A stretch of 64,000 nt of DNA from Haematobia irritans (GCF_050003625.1 NC_134398.1:82616003-82680002); one strand, 5' to 3'. Shown: positions 43,627 through 55,560, counted from the stretch's first letter. Notes: generated from the letters alone by a model not told the origin. Made by a program: numbers and translations.

Positions 43627-44494
43627 GCTTAACAGGGGACTTGATCGAAATCTAAATTTTTCGGATCACGGGAGTCGATATCGAGTTTTTTTTTTGATCG
43701 ACAATTTTTTTCGATTGGTAAATTGCAGTCGTAAAACATTTTTCACTTGTTTTTTTACATTGGTTTCGCCATATTGAAATAGTAAATATGTTAGTTTTAG
43801 TTCGAATTGTAGCTAAGTTGTAGTAAATTTACATATAATGAACATATTTTGAATATTTAGGACTAATGCAACTCCAATGAAAGTTGGTCATAGTCGAGTT
43901 CGGGAGCGAGTATCCTAGCTTGGCAAGGAACCATATATAAAGTGCACATCCTAAATCGATATCCAAGAGATTGAGATCAACCAATTACCGTACCATTCCG
44001 TGACAACATAACGCTTCTGGACCACCTTGTACGAATAGTGAATGATGAAGGCTTCCACTGGGTAAAAGTTTTAAGATGGCAGGCAATTGTAAAGTGATAG
44101 AATTGACGTTGACATGTCACCAAAAATTATTTTCCATTTGAACGCCTCCTTCGTCAGCCGCAATCGTCCATTGAGCCTGCGAAAAGGTGACTTTCTAACA
44201 GTGCACACCATTTCAAACTCAAGTACTTACACCAATGACAACAATGTGCACTTTTATTCCTTATTTGTCGCCGAATTATTTTGATATTCATCTCATCCTC
44301 CAATTAGGAAGGAATTCGGAGGAATATAAAAAGAGATATGTGTCCATAAGATATAATGCAATACAATTTACTTTTTACTTTGAAATCTTCAAAAACTTGT
44401 TTTTTCTACATTATATTTTGTGCCGCTAACTTAATTTTTTCATTTCATTTTGTTCTGCTTCGTATTATGCTGTTGGCAATGCTAGAGAAATTGC

Positions 44495-44815
44495 CACCGT
44501 GGTGCAATGGTTAGCATGCCCGCCTTGCATACACAAGGTCGTGGGTTCGATTCCTGCTTCGACCTACACCAAAAAGTTTTTCAGCGGTGGATTATCCCAC
44601 CTCAGTAAGGGTTTCAAAGCTTCTCTAAGTGGTTTCAATGCAAAGTGGAACGCCGTTCGGACTCGGCTATAAAAAGGAGGTCCCTTGTCATTGAGCTTAA
44701 CATGGAATCGGGCAGCACTCAGTGATAAGAGAGAAGTTCACCAATGTGGTATCACAATGGACTGAATAGTCTAAGTGAGCCCGATACATCGGGCTGACAC
44801 CTAACCTAACCTAAC
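44495..44815 (+). mobile_element. tRNA-derived SINE, full length, 13-bp TSD
   Basis: The 13-base CTAGAGAAATTGC flanks both ends (44,482-44,494 and 44,816-44,828). The head has pol III boxes (TGCAATGGTTAGCATG and GGTCGTGGGTTCGATTCC). The body has a GGCTATAAAAAGGAGG segment, and the tail is CCTAACCTAACCTA. The length is 321 bp. A minus-strand relative is at 55,331-55,560. Confidence 0.92.
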
Positions 44816-45172
44816 CTAGAGAAATTGCATCAAATTTCGATCGAATGCCGTGATCCAAACTTTTAATCGTATCGACAATTTTTTCGATACGATTATGAAT
44901 TCTATATCGAATGCCGTGATGAGCCCCCAGTTTAGTCATTGGCAATTTCTGTCTCACACTTATTTGTATTTTTTTTAGAAATGTGCATTGAGGATTTTGC
45001 TAGATTTTAAGTTTTTTTATAGTTTTAAAATTTTTAGGATTTATCGTGTTAGTGCCTTAGCAATTTTTGATATATGTAATTTATATTTTAAATAACGTTA
45101 TTGTTCTAAATTATATATGTATCTATCAACATATGGTCCATGGGGGCTCAGTTTAATTTAATAAATAAATAA

Positions 45173-46096
45173 AGGGGAATTTGCCCCCACGGTGGGAATG
45201 ACGGGAATATTTGTATTGCGTTCGTTCGGTAAACAACAAAAATAAGACCTATTCATCGTACAACTCGACCATCCTGTAGTCTCTCTCAATGATCATGGGT
45301 GCATATTTTAATACAGAAGAATCCACACAATGTGGAGTACCTGACACAACACAAACAAATATCTTAACCCATTATATACTTACACTTAATTTCAGTTAAA
45401 GAATATAAAAACAAAAAACATAAAAAACAACAAGAAATGTTGCTTAATAAACAGAGTTCTGCGATATTAAATGTTGTCAATTTTCTGCCATTATAGGAAA
45501 TGGGTTAAGTTGAACCGGGTAAACAAATTGTCCAACCACCAAATTAAATGACACATTAACTTTATTTATACTTTTATAATCGAAGAAGTGAAGAAGTTTT
45601 ACCCAAAAAATATTTGTGTAAAATGGTGTCAAATTTACCCCTAGTCACAAAGTATGGAAACGAAATTCACCTCATCAGTAGAGGTAAATGACTGTTTAGA
45701 TTTTGATCACCATATTGATTGCGTCTCTACTAAGGTCACACTGGGTCTAAGCAAATTGTACACTTTTGGACTAAACTTTTAAACGAATTTAGATTTACGG
45801 AGATCATTACCTGCAGATTTTCTCTCGAAGCTTATATTTTTACCAAGATTTCTGAATGAATGATTTGCAAAATGTCTGTGATTGCCAATGGTAGTTTTTC
45901 GTCTTAGGTTATTTGAACCATTAAGCATATTTTGCTTATTATATTTATTTTTATATTCTCTATACTTTTTATAAAATTTTTATATTCCCGGTTCATATTG
46001 TTGTTTTATTGTAAGGTAAATTTACTTTGGATATTATGGCCAACGCTGGCTTCTAATGTTTCTCGTCCTCCTACTAATACTAAAAGGAAGGAGACT
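45173..46096. other. Intronic sequence, no gene recognised
   Basis: AT-rich. 45,700-45,780 has a weak LINE-like flavour (DFDHHIDCVSTKVTLGLSK-like frame) but is too short to call. Confidence 0.35.
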
Positions 46097-46170
46097 ATCG
46101 GTTAGTAAAAATTTTGTGTGGGATCAGCTGTTTTATCGCCACGATAAATAAAGACATTGAGAAACTGGCC
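46097..46170. repeat. Partial GGCCAGTTTCTCA MITE
   Basis: Right half only: GGATCAGCTGTTTTATCG to ATTGAGAAACTGGCC, as at 18,245-18,317. Confidence 0.75.
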
Positions 46171-46289
46171 TGTTATGACCATTCGCTAATTCGCTAATCG
46201 TCCTCTTAAAGCCTTTGAATTCCTTAAATAAATGGAAATAAATAAATAAGTTTTAGTCGCAATACGCAACTATTGGCCTTACTGGCATA

Positions 46290-46756
46290 TTTTTATTTAT
46301 TTATTTATTTATTCAGTCATCAATACAAAGGAAGCCAATAAAGGCCTATTATACATGTACATGCATATTGTCTTAAAAAATAACTAAAAATATATAACTT
46401 TTTCGTCGTAATAAAAGAGGATAAAAACTCTTAGATATAATATTCCAACAAATATTTTTTTCCTGTATTTATTTAACTTATATAGTTATTATTTACACTT
46501 TCTTTTTTTATACAAAAACTAGATTAAATTACATTAAAATCCCTGTTTTAAATTAATCTACTTTTAAAAAGGAAATAATTATCAATGGTTTTTTAAATCA
46601 TCTGGCATTTCATTGAACAATTTAAGGCCGTTATATAAAGCAAATTTTGATAGAAACTCGTTGTACTAAAATGAAATCTAAAGTTTTGGACGGGAAGAGT
46701 TTTATTAAAATTTACAAATGCCGTGGGGGAAGGACATGAAACCAATATGGTGTACC
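46290..46756 (-). repeat. LINE 3'-UTR remnant, minus strand
   Basis: Begins (minus-strand 3' end) with repeated TTTATTTATTTATT followed by an AT-rich UTR-like sequence. Its coding end is not present; the mariner begins where it stops. Confidence 0.5.
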
Positions 46757-47526
46757 TACGAGGGCGGTTCGGAAACTTCTTAGCCTATCAATGAAAGAGA
46801 ATAGTTAGTTTTTCAAAAATATTTTTATTTTTCAATATAATCTCCTGAAACTTCAATACACGTAGTCCAACGCTTTTCTAGCAATTATATCCCTTGATTA
46901 AAATAGTTTTCCTCAAGGTCTTCAAAATAGTGGTTTACAACTGTAATTGCATCTTGCCAGCAAGATTTCTTTTTAGATTTGGGAGCAAGTACAAATCACT
47001 GGGAGCTAAATCAGGAGAATAAGGTGGGTGGTCAAGCAACTCGTACTTTAATTCGTTGATTTTAGCCATTGTTAAAACACTCTTGTGCGCTGGTGCGTTG
47101 TCTTGATGAAAAATTATCCTTTTTTTTTGTGTTGTAACCCAGGACGTTTTTCTCGAATTTGTACATTTAATTGATCCAAAAGGTTGCAATAGGACTCTGA
47201 ATTTATTGTTTTACCCTTTTGCAGATAGTCAATCAATAAAATACCTTTGAAGTGCCAAAAAGCCGATGCCATAACCTTACCAGCCGATTGAATTGTTTTT
47301 GCCTTCTTTGGGGCACTTCCTCCAGCTTCAGTCCATTGTTTGGATTGTTCTTTTGTCTCTGGAGTATAGTGGTGGATCCATGTCTCATCAACAGTTATGA
47401 AACGACGCTTAAAACGATCCAAAAAAGCTTGAGAAATGTTTATTCTTATGCGTTTTTGAACGACTGTTAACAAATGCGGCACCCATCTTGCAGAAAGCTT
47501 TTTCATCTGCAGTTCTTCATGCAAAA
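46757..47526 (-). mobile_element. mariner element, 5'-truncated (TACGAGGGCGGTTCGG terminus)
   Basis: The 3' TIR TACGAGGGCGGTTCGGAAAC lies at 46,757 and the transposase reads leftward. Homology stops at about 47,526, so the other end is lost. It differs from the Himar-like copy at 7,887. Confidence 0.85.
46935..47524 (-). pseudogene. mariner transposase, C-terminal two-thirds, one frameshift
   Basis: Carries all three catalytic Asp motifs: VDETWIHHYTPETK, FHQDNAPAHKS and YSPDLAPSDLYL. The N-terminal DNA-binding region is mostly missing (the first residues are MHEELQMKKLSARW). The two open segments meet in a T10 homopolymer at about 47,119-47,128, where a frame change occurs after GLQHKKK. It ends early at 46,935, after NLAGKMQLQL. 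Inactive as found, but otherwise little decayed. Confidence 0.9.
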
Positions 47527-47529
47527 TTA

Positions 47530-48760
47530 TGAATCCTATGAGTGCTGATCGTTAGATATGAAAAAGGCAGTGAATGAAAGCGCTCATGAAACTAGTGAAA
47601 ATGGGTGAGGAAAACATGTATCCTTCGAAGCGCATTTTCCTTCCTAAATCGAAGTGATGAAATACTTTCTTATTTCAATATGTTTTATTTATTTTATTTT
47701 TATAACTCATTTAAGAGTTAACATTAATCGTCTGGTTTTGTAAATAAAAAAAACTTAAACAATATTCAGTCTTTACAAGGAACTAATTCAAGTATTTATA
47801 GAAAATAAAAATAAACTTAATATGCTATTTAGATTGTAGAATGGAAAAATAGACAAGTATGTTTACCACCAATCACTACCTAAAATGTTGCTGGTTGCAC
47901 CCTTTTTCTTTAGGGACTCGTTTTTATAATGCAGATTTTGTACAAATCGTATACATTTGCTGAAGTTGTTTGTTATTCCCATACACGGTACCTAGAGCTT
48001 CTGAAAATAAAAATAATAAATTTGTCAAAAGCAAGTGAGAAAATGACTTATTCGAATACATGGTATATTGTCTTCATAAACTTTGGATAGTCCAGAAGTT
48101 AATAAAAATTGTATATCCATAAAATATTTGAACAATTTTTGAAATTGTTCTCTTCCCAAAATATTTTTAATTGTTGCAAACTATGGAGTAAAATTATATA
48201 ACACCATTCGCTTTGTTTTTGTTTTCCCCATTTACCAATTACGCAATGCCCACAAAGTTTATATATTGCTTACCAAATAAATAAATCTCTATGTATTAGA
48301 GCAACAAACACGCGCGGTAACGACCTATCCACTCGACATTCACAATGTAACTAAACTCACAACGCTCAATTTTTACTCGTCTTCCAAAAACATGAAATTA
48401 ATACTCGCTTACTTTAGTGCAACTGCGTAAATGAAATTGGATGCACTAAACGACTTCGTGTATGAAATGATGAAATGGTGTCGGCTTCGGCAAAAGCATA
48501 CTTTAGTGCAACTTGGTAAGCGAGTGTGGTGGCACTAAAAGTCTCTCACTTACTTAATTTGTCAAAATCGCCACTTGTTTAATATTCCTTCTATATTTTT
48601 TCCAAGTTTTTATGCTTAATGGCGATAAAATATATACATGAAAATGTGTTGAATTTGGCGCAGAATAAACAGCGCCGAAAATTACTGCTTACAGCATACA
48701 GTGATCTTTTGTACTACTTCCAAGTTTATGAATATTTTTTCCTGGGATGCTTACTTTTCC
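47530..48760. other. Intronic sequence without recognised gene
   Basis: Contains duplicated GCATACTTTAGTGCAACT-like motifs at about 48,410 and 48,500, perhaps a degraded repeat. No coding region is supported. Confidence 0.4.
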
Positions 48761-48940
48761 GGTATGATGGGGAGAAGGATGCCGTTCCTTGTAAAAACAC
48801 ACTTAAAATTCACAGGAAATGTAGAAGATTGTCCAACGATTTGAATCCAGAATATAATTTAAACAAATTGGTAGAAAGAAAACACCCTCTCCCCGTTGGA
48901 AGGCGCAGCGAAGCGGGTCGGGTTACGCTATCTTAGTATT
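48761..48940 (+). repeat. GGGGAGAAGGATGCC ... GCAGCGAAGCGGGTCGGG repeat
   Basis: Related to 20,060-20,140 and to 28,493-28,789, so this copy joins both ends of one family. The 105-codon ORF over it is not supported as coding. Confidence 0.5.
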
Positions 48941-49887
48941 CTGGATAAAATGGAAGTCCACTTTCGGAGTAGTAGTCCATGTGCGTAATCATTCACGTAT
49001 AATTTTCGCCCAATTGATTTTATGTTTCTGGGACGTAGGATCTGGGCCGTAGGCCGTAGAATCGTCGTCAGTTAATAATCTATTTTGCTTCTAAATTATT
49101 TCACAAATTATGTCATAGGGCTTAACAGAATTGGGCAGTATTCATTGATACGAGAGAATTTCAGCTGTTAGTCTTTGTGTTTCTTAATTATATATTAATA
49201 TTTTATTAAAATTAACAAGTAAGGAAAGTCTAAAGTCGGGCGGGGCCGACTATATTATACCCTGCACCACATTGTAGATCTAAATTTTCGATACCATATC
49301 ACATCCGTCAAATGTGTTGGGTGCTATATATAAAGGTTTGTCCCAAATACATACATTTAAATATCACTCGATTTGGACAGAATTTGATAGACTTTTACAA
49401 AATCTATAGCCTCAAAATTTAAGTTGGCTACAACTTTTCGACTAAGCAGTGGCGATTTAACATGGAAAATGTTGGTATTTTGACCATTTTTGTCGAAATC
49501 AGAAAAACATATATATGGGAGCTATACCTGAATCTGAACCGATTTCTGAACCGAATTTGGCACGCATAGCTACAATGCTAAATCTACTCCCTGTGCAAAA
49601 TTTCAACCAATTTCGGCCAAAAATCTGGCTTCTGGGGCCATATAAGTCCATATCGGGCGAAAGATATATATGGGGGCTATATCTAAATCTGAACCGATTT
49701 CAATCAAATTTTGCACAATTGACTATACGACTAAGTGTTATGTTTGTACAAAATTTCAAGCAAACCGGTATAAAACTCTGGCTGCTGGGTCCATATTAGA
49801 GCATATCGGGCGAAAGATATATATAGGAGCTATATCTAAATCTGAACCGATTTCTTCCAAAATCAATAGGGTTCTATTCTGACCCAA

Positions 49888-50872
49888 ACTCTGAACTTTT
49901 ATCTAGGTTCTCCAATATAATTATAGTGGGGGATTTTAATTGTAATTTATTTGATATAAATAAATCTGCGCATATGCGCTCCATTTGTAGTCGTTTGGGT
50001 ATGAATATTCTCCATAAATCTTGTCCCACTCATTTTGATGTGGCTCATGACACTTGTTCCCTGATAGACTATGTTATGGTTAGTGATATCGCATGTATTA
50101 AGATGTATGACCAGGCACAATGTCCTGCTATCTCCCACCATGCATTCATTTTTGGATGTCTATCTTTTCCAGTAAGCAATTCGGAGGAATTTATTGAGTA
50201 TCGTGACTATCGTAGTATTGATTGGGATGGTTTTTTCAATATCTATAATAACTTTAATTCTGATGCCTTTTTCTTTACATCTAATGTTGATATGCAACTT
50301 GATATATTGTCTGATCTTATAAGAGATCTATTTTCATTTGTTCCTCTTGTAAGGAAAAGAAAGATGACGAGGACGGATACTTGGTTGGATTCTAGCCGAA
50401 TAAGGTATTTTAGATCTCTTAGAGATATAGCTTATAGGGAATATCTAAGGTGCCGCAGTGATGAGAATTGGCGTGCTTATTGTGTGTACAGGAATAAGAC
50501 TAAATCGGCCATGCGTTCGGAGAGGAGAAGGTATTACTGTGGTATGTTTAGTAGAATGGATGATACCCAAATCTGGACAACGTTAAGATCTTCTGGTTGT
50601 TTGGATGATGATGATTGTGTCCCTGACATTGATGTTAATGATTTTTTCGTCTCGAACACATTATCTGGAGTAAACAGTCAAACTTTTTCTGGTTGGAGTG
50701 GAGAAATGGTAGGCGAATCATTAGATACTTTTTCTTTCAATTGTGTTTTTGGGTCTGATATTGAGAAAGCTATGAATAGTCTCAAACCCTCATCGGTAGG
50801 AGTGGATGGCATCCCTGTTAAGTTTCTGAAGATTATATTTCCGTATATTTCTTGTCTCTTGCTTCACCTTTT
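49888..50872 (+). pseudogene. LINE ORF2 fragment: endonuclease C-half to RT start
   Basis: An open frame starting before the apparent Met at 49,926 (SELLSRFSNIIIVGDFN) with endonuclease motifs GDFNCNLFD, THFDVAHDTCSLIDYV and AISHHAFIFG. The linker (SERRRYYCGMFSRMDD) and the RT N-terminus follow (SSVGVDGIPVKFLK, FPYISCLLLHLF). It is cut at codon level by the inner repeat. The closest relative in the window is the 14,345-16,030 relic, with which it overlaps from SERRR onward. Palm motifs are lost, so no enzyme can be made. Confidence 0.88.
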
Positions 50873-52395
50873 TATACCCTGCTCCACACTGTGGAACAGG
50901 GTATTATAAGTTAGTGCATATGTTTGCAACACCCAGAAGGAGACGAGATAGACACATGGTGTCTTTGGCAAAAATGCTCAGGGTGGGTTCCTGAGTCGAT
51001 ATAGCGATGTCCGTCTGTCCGTCTGTCCGTGAACACATTTTTGTAATCAAAGTCTAGGTCGCAGTTTTAGTCCAATCGACTTCAAATTTGGCACAAGTAT
51101 GTGTTTTGGCTCAGAATAGATCCCTATTGATTTTGGAAGAAATCGGTTCAGATTTAGATATAGCTCCCATATATATATTTCGCCCGATATGGACTTATAT
51201 GGCCACAGAAGCCAGAGTTTTACCCTAATTTGCTTAAAATTTTGCACAAGAAGAACAATTAGTACTATAGTCAAGTGTGCCAAATTTTATTGAAATCGGT
51301 TCAGATTAAGATATAGCTCCCATATATATCTTTCGCCCGATATGATATCATAAATAAACTAATATGGACCCACCAGCCAGAGTTTTATACGGATTTGCTT
51401 GAAATTTTGTATTGACATAACACTTGGTCGTATAGTCAAGTGTGCAAAATTTGATTGAAATCGGTTCAGATTTAGATATAGCTCCCATATATATCTTTCG
51501 CCCGATATGGACTTATATGGCCCCAGAAGCCAGTTTTTTGGCCGAATTTGGTTGAAATTTTGCACTAGGAGTACAATTAGTAGTATAGTCAAGTGTGCAA
51601 AATTTGATTGAAATCGGTTCAGATTTAGATATAGGTCCCATATATATCTTTCGCCCGATATGGACTAATATGGTCCTAAAAGCTAGAGTTTTGACCCAAT
51701 TTGGTTGAAATTTTGCACAGGGAGTAGATTAGCATTCTAGCTATGCGTGCCAAATTTGATTGAAATCGGTTCAGATTTATATATAGCTCCCATATATAGC
51801 TTTCGCCCGATTTACACTCATATGACCACAGAGGCCAATTTTTGCTCCGATTTAGTTGAAATTTTGCACAAGGAGTAGATTTAGCATTGTAGCTATGTAT
51901 GCCAAATTTGGTTGAAATCGATTCAGATTTAGATATAGCTCCCATATATATGTTTTTCTGATTTCGACAAAAATGGTCAAAATACCAACAATTTCCTTGT
52001 AAAATCGCCACTGCTTAGTCGAAAAGTTGTAAAACTGACTCTAATTTTCCTAAACTTGTAATACATATATATCGAGCGATAAATCATAAATAAACTTTTG
52101 CGAAGTTTCCTTAAAATTGCTTCAGATTTAAATGTTTCCCATATTTTTTTACTAAAATTGTGTTCCACTCTAGTGCATTAGCCAACTTAAATTTTGAGTC
52201 TATAGATTTTGTAAAAGTCTATCAAATTCTGTCCAAATCAAGTGATATTTAAATGTATGTATTTGGGACAAACCTTTATATATAGCACCCAACACATTTG
52301 ACAGATGTGATATGGTATCGAAAATTTAGATCTATAAAGTGGTGCAGGGTATAATATAGTCGGCCCCGCCCGACTTTAGACTTTCCTTACTTGTT
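50873..52395 (-). mobile_element. 155-bp-repeat element, inner copy, inverted
   Basis: Complete in minus orientation, from ACTTGTT/AAAGTCGGGCGGGGCC (52,395 side) to TATACCCTGCTCCACACTGT (50,873 side). Five to six internal units of about 155 bp start near 51,144, 51,297, 51,460, 51,617, 51,768 and 51,922. The terminus forms a CCCTG(C/T)TCCACA hairpin. The ORFs called across it only reflect the repeat. Confidence 0.8.
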
Positions 52396-52826
52396 TTATT
52401 ATATATTTATTTATTACCTTAATTGTTATTAAATTCTTTTAGATTTTTTTTTTTTAATATTTTTTCTTAATAAACCAGTTATTGTAGTTAGTTTATTACC
52501 ACATAAATCTGTAATATATTGTTAATTAGGCCAGGATTGGCTTTGTGTATATTACTTTGGAGAATAATAAATTAGGAACATGTGCCAAATTTGAAGGCGA
52601 TTGGACTTGAATTGCGACCTAGACTTTGATCACAAAAATGTGTTCACAGACAGACGGACGGACGGACGGACCGACGGATAGACGGACATGGTTATATCGA
52701 CTCAGGGACCCACCCTGAGCATTATTGCCAAAGACACCATGTGTCTATCTCGTCTCCTTCTGGGTGTTACAAACATATGCACTAACTTATAATACCCTGT
52801 TCCACAGTGTGGCGCAGGGTATAAAA

Positions 52827-54530
52827 ATATGGGAAACATTTAAATCTGAAGCAATTTTAAGGAAACTTCGCAAAAGTTTATTTATGATTTATCGCTCGAT
52901 ATATATGTATTAGAAGTTTTGGAAAATTAGAGTCATTTTTACAACTTTTCGACTAAGCAGTGGCGATTTAACAAGGAAAATGTTGGTATTTTGACCATTT
53001 TTTGTCGAAACCAGAAAAACATATATATGGGAGCTATATCTAAATCTGAACCGATTTCAATCAAATTTGGCACACATGACTATATTACTAATTGTACTCT
53101 CAGTGCAAAATTTCAACCAAATTGGGCCAAAACTCTGGCTTCTGGGGCCATATAAGTCCATATCGGGCGAAAAATATATATGCCATGTGTCTATCTCGTC
53201 TCCTTCTGGGTGTTACAAACATGTGCACTAACTTATAATACCCTGTTCCACAGTGTGGCGCAGAGTATAAATATGGGAAACATTTAAATCTGAAGCAATT
53301 TTAAGGAAACTTCACAAAAGTTTATTTATGATTAATCGCTCGATATATATGTATTATAAGTTTAGGAAAATTAGAGTCATTTTTACAACTTTTCGACTAA
53401 GCAGTGGCGATTTTACAAAGAAAATGTTGGTATTGTGACCATTTTTTTCGAAATCAGAAAAACATATATATGGGAGCTATATCTAAATCTGTACCGATTT
53501 CAACCAAATTTGGCACGCATAGCTACAATGCTAATTCTACTCCCTGTGCAAAATTTCAACTAAATCGGAGTTAAAAATTGGCCTCTGTGGTCATATGAGT
53601 GTAAATCGGGCGAAAGCTATATATGGGAGCTATATCTAAATCTAAACCGATTTCAATAAAATTTGGCACACTTGACTACACTATGAATTGTACTCCTAGT
53701 GCAAAATTTCACCCAAATTGGGGTAAAACTCTGGCTTCTGGGACCGTATTAGTCCATATCGGGCGAAAGATATATATGGGAGCTCTATCTAAATCTGAAC
53801 CGATTTCAAAACCAAATTTGGCACGCATAGCTACAATGCTAATTCTACTCCCTGTGCAAAATTTCAACTAAATCGGAGTAAAAAATTGACCTCTGTGGTC
53901 ATATGAGTTTAAATAGGGCGAAAGCTATATATAAATCTGAACCGATTTCAAACAAATTTGGCACGCATAGCTGCAATGCTGATCCTACTCCCTGTGGAAA
54001 ATTTCAACCAAATTGGGCCAAAACTCTGGCTATTAGAACCATATTAGTCCATATTGGGCGAAAGATATATATATGGGAGCGTTATCTAAATCTGAACCGA
54101 TTTCAATAAAATTTTGCACACTTAACTGCACTACTAATTGTACTCCTAATGCAAAATTTCAACCAAATTCGGCCAAAAATCTGGGTTCGGGGCCATATAA
54201 GTCCATATCGGGCGAAAGATATATATGGGAGCTATATCTAAATCTGAACCGATTTCTTCCAAAATCAATAGGGTTCTATTCTGACCCAAATTAGGAACAT
54301 GTGCCAAATTTGAAGGCGATTGGACTTAAATTGCGACCTAGAATTTGATCACAAAAATATGTTCACAGACAGACGGACGGACAGACGGACATGGTTATAT
54401 CGACTCAGGGACTCACTCTGAGCATTTTTGCCAAAGACACCATGTGTCTATCTCGTCTCCTTCTGGGTGTTGCAAACATATGCACTAACTTATAATACCC
54501 TGTTCCACAGTGTGGCGCAGGGTATAAAAA
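52827..54530 (+). repeat. Further 155-bp-repeat element copies, fragmented and tandem
   Basis: Plus-oriented partial copies follow one another, with terminal CGCAGGGTATAAA-type junctions at about 52,815, 53,260 and 54,518. Units starting near 53,464, 53,620, 53,775, 54,066 and 54,222 give a period of about 155. One complete right end with the GACGGACGG microsatellite is at 54,295-54,530. Confidence 0.8.
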
Positions 54531-55330
54531 CAGGTCGAAAACCTATGTTGGTAGGCACCTATTTTATTCTGTTTATTTTCATAATTTATTTCATATTATG
54601 TAAATATATAAATAAATAAATCAAATTAAAAAACCAAAGTCAGTTTATATTTCAATGAAACAAAATATATTTCGAATTCTAAAAGTATTTTGAAAATTTT
54701 TGTTGGGAAATAATTAGTTTCTATATATGACACATAACACTTTCAATAGCTAATTAAACTTTGTCTCAAATCTCAAAAAAAAAAAAATCCAAATATAATT
54801 ATAATTGAAAAACACGTCAGGTACAGGACAGTCGCATTCACCGTCTTTGGTGTGTATAGGCACTGTCCCCATTATTTTTTACATAACTGTATACTCTTAA
54901 CAAATAAGAAAATTATTACATATAAAGGAAAAATAATTATTTGGAAAATGAAGTGTAGTTTAATAAATAATTGGTAGCCTCCATTAAAAAAATAATTACG
55001 TTTTTCTATCGAAATCTATTAACTGTTTAGTTTTACTGAACTTTTCTGGCCAAATTGCCTTAATTTCAAGCATGTTAAGTAATTTGCTGTGCTGATTCTA
55101 AAAAAGTAAAAATTTTGGGCCGGAAATATCAGAGTCTTGATTAATAAATTCGTGTTTACTAACTCTTACTTTATAACGCTTGTCTAAAATTTCGTTCGGG
55201 TGGAAAGTATTTTTTCTCCAGCTGTAATGATGTAAAACATTTTATTAATTTCGGTGTGGGGGGTGGTCGCATAGTCTAACGACCCACTGCTGCTCGTTGG
55301 CACAGCATCCTGCCACGTAGTCAGTATCAG
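54531..55330. other. Intronic sequence, no element recognised except SINE-adjacent tail
   Basis: AT-rich to about 55,255, then GGGGGGTGGTCGCATAGTCT and related sequence that adjoins the SINE copy. Confidence 0.4.
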
Positions 55331-55560
55331 GCTCACTATTCAGTCCATTGTGATACCAAATTGGTGAACTTCTCTCTTATCACTGAGTGCTGCCCGATTC
55401 CATGTTAAGCTCAATGACAAGGGACCTCCTTTTTATAGCCGAGTCCGAACGGCGTTCCACATTCCAGTGAAACCACTTAGAGAAGCTTTGCAATCCTCAG
55501 AAATGTCACCAGCATTACTGAGGTGGGATAATCCACCGCTGAAAAACTTATTGGTGTTAG
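55331..55560 (-). mobile_element. SINE copy, minus strand, head missing and 3' tail replaced
   Basis: The reverse complement matches the SINE body at about 44,575-44,785 (TTTTTCAGCGGTGGATTATC, GGAACGCCGTTCGGACTCGG, ATGGAATCGGGCAGCACTCA). It has an extra segment, and a tail lacking CCTAACC. The tRNA head is absent. Confidence 0.85.

Larger units (their letters stand above)
43190..45172 (+). mobile_element. 5'-truncated LINE with long 3' UTR, carrying a SINE
   Basis: A short coding end (43,201-43,626) is followed by 1.5 kb of 3' UTR, which contains the SINE at 44,495-44,815 and ends ATATGGTCCATGGGGGCTCA ... AATAAATAAATAAA. The ATATGGTC plus AATAAA tail resembles that of the 2,395-7,211 element. 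Confidence 0.72.
49888..52562 (+). mobile_element. 5'-truncated LINE inside the outer 155-bp-repeat element
   Basis: Coding sequence runs 49,888-50,872. A minus-oriented copy of the same 155-bp-repeat family then follows (about 50,873-52,395). An AT-rich 3' UTR-like remnant (52,396-52,562) ends in AATAATAAA. Most of the RT domain is missing, so a deletion accompanied or preceded the inner insertion. Confidence 0.7.
49213..52826 (+). mobile_element. 155-bp-repeat element, outer copy, split by a LINE
   Basis: Starts AACAAGTAAGGAAAGTCTAA then AGTCGGGCGGGGCCGAC. It runs through two units of a ~155-bp tandem repeat (TATATGGGAGCTATATCTAA), is interrupted at CTGACCCAAA (49,887), and resumes at TTAGGAACATGTGCC (52,563). 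It ends with GACGGACGGAC, CTCGTCTCCTTCTGGGTG and a CACAGTGTGGCGCAGGGTAT terminus. The uninterrupted junction is seen at 54,285-54,305. Confidence 0.75.

Noticed and set aside
49213..52395. One TIR transposon with a LINE-like gene inside
   Set aside because: The outer repeat resumes beyond the LINE at 52,563 and the inner repeat is a separate inverted copy, so the apparent TIRs come from nested insertions.
49508..54300. CRISPR-like regular repeats
   Set aside because: The units are about 155 bp without distinct spacers, in an insect genome. This is tandem repeat DNA of a mobile element.
49515..54619. Series of 60-110-codon ORFs with shared IGRKIY/SKSEPIS peptides
   Set aside because: They are translations of the ~155-bp tandem unit in shifting frames and both strands; the period is not a multiple of three.
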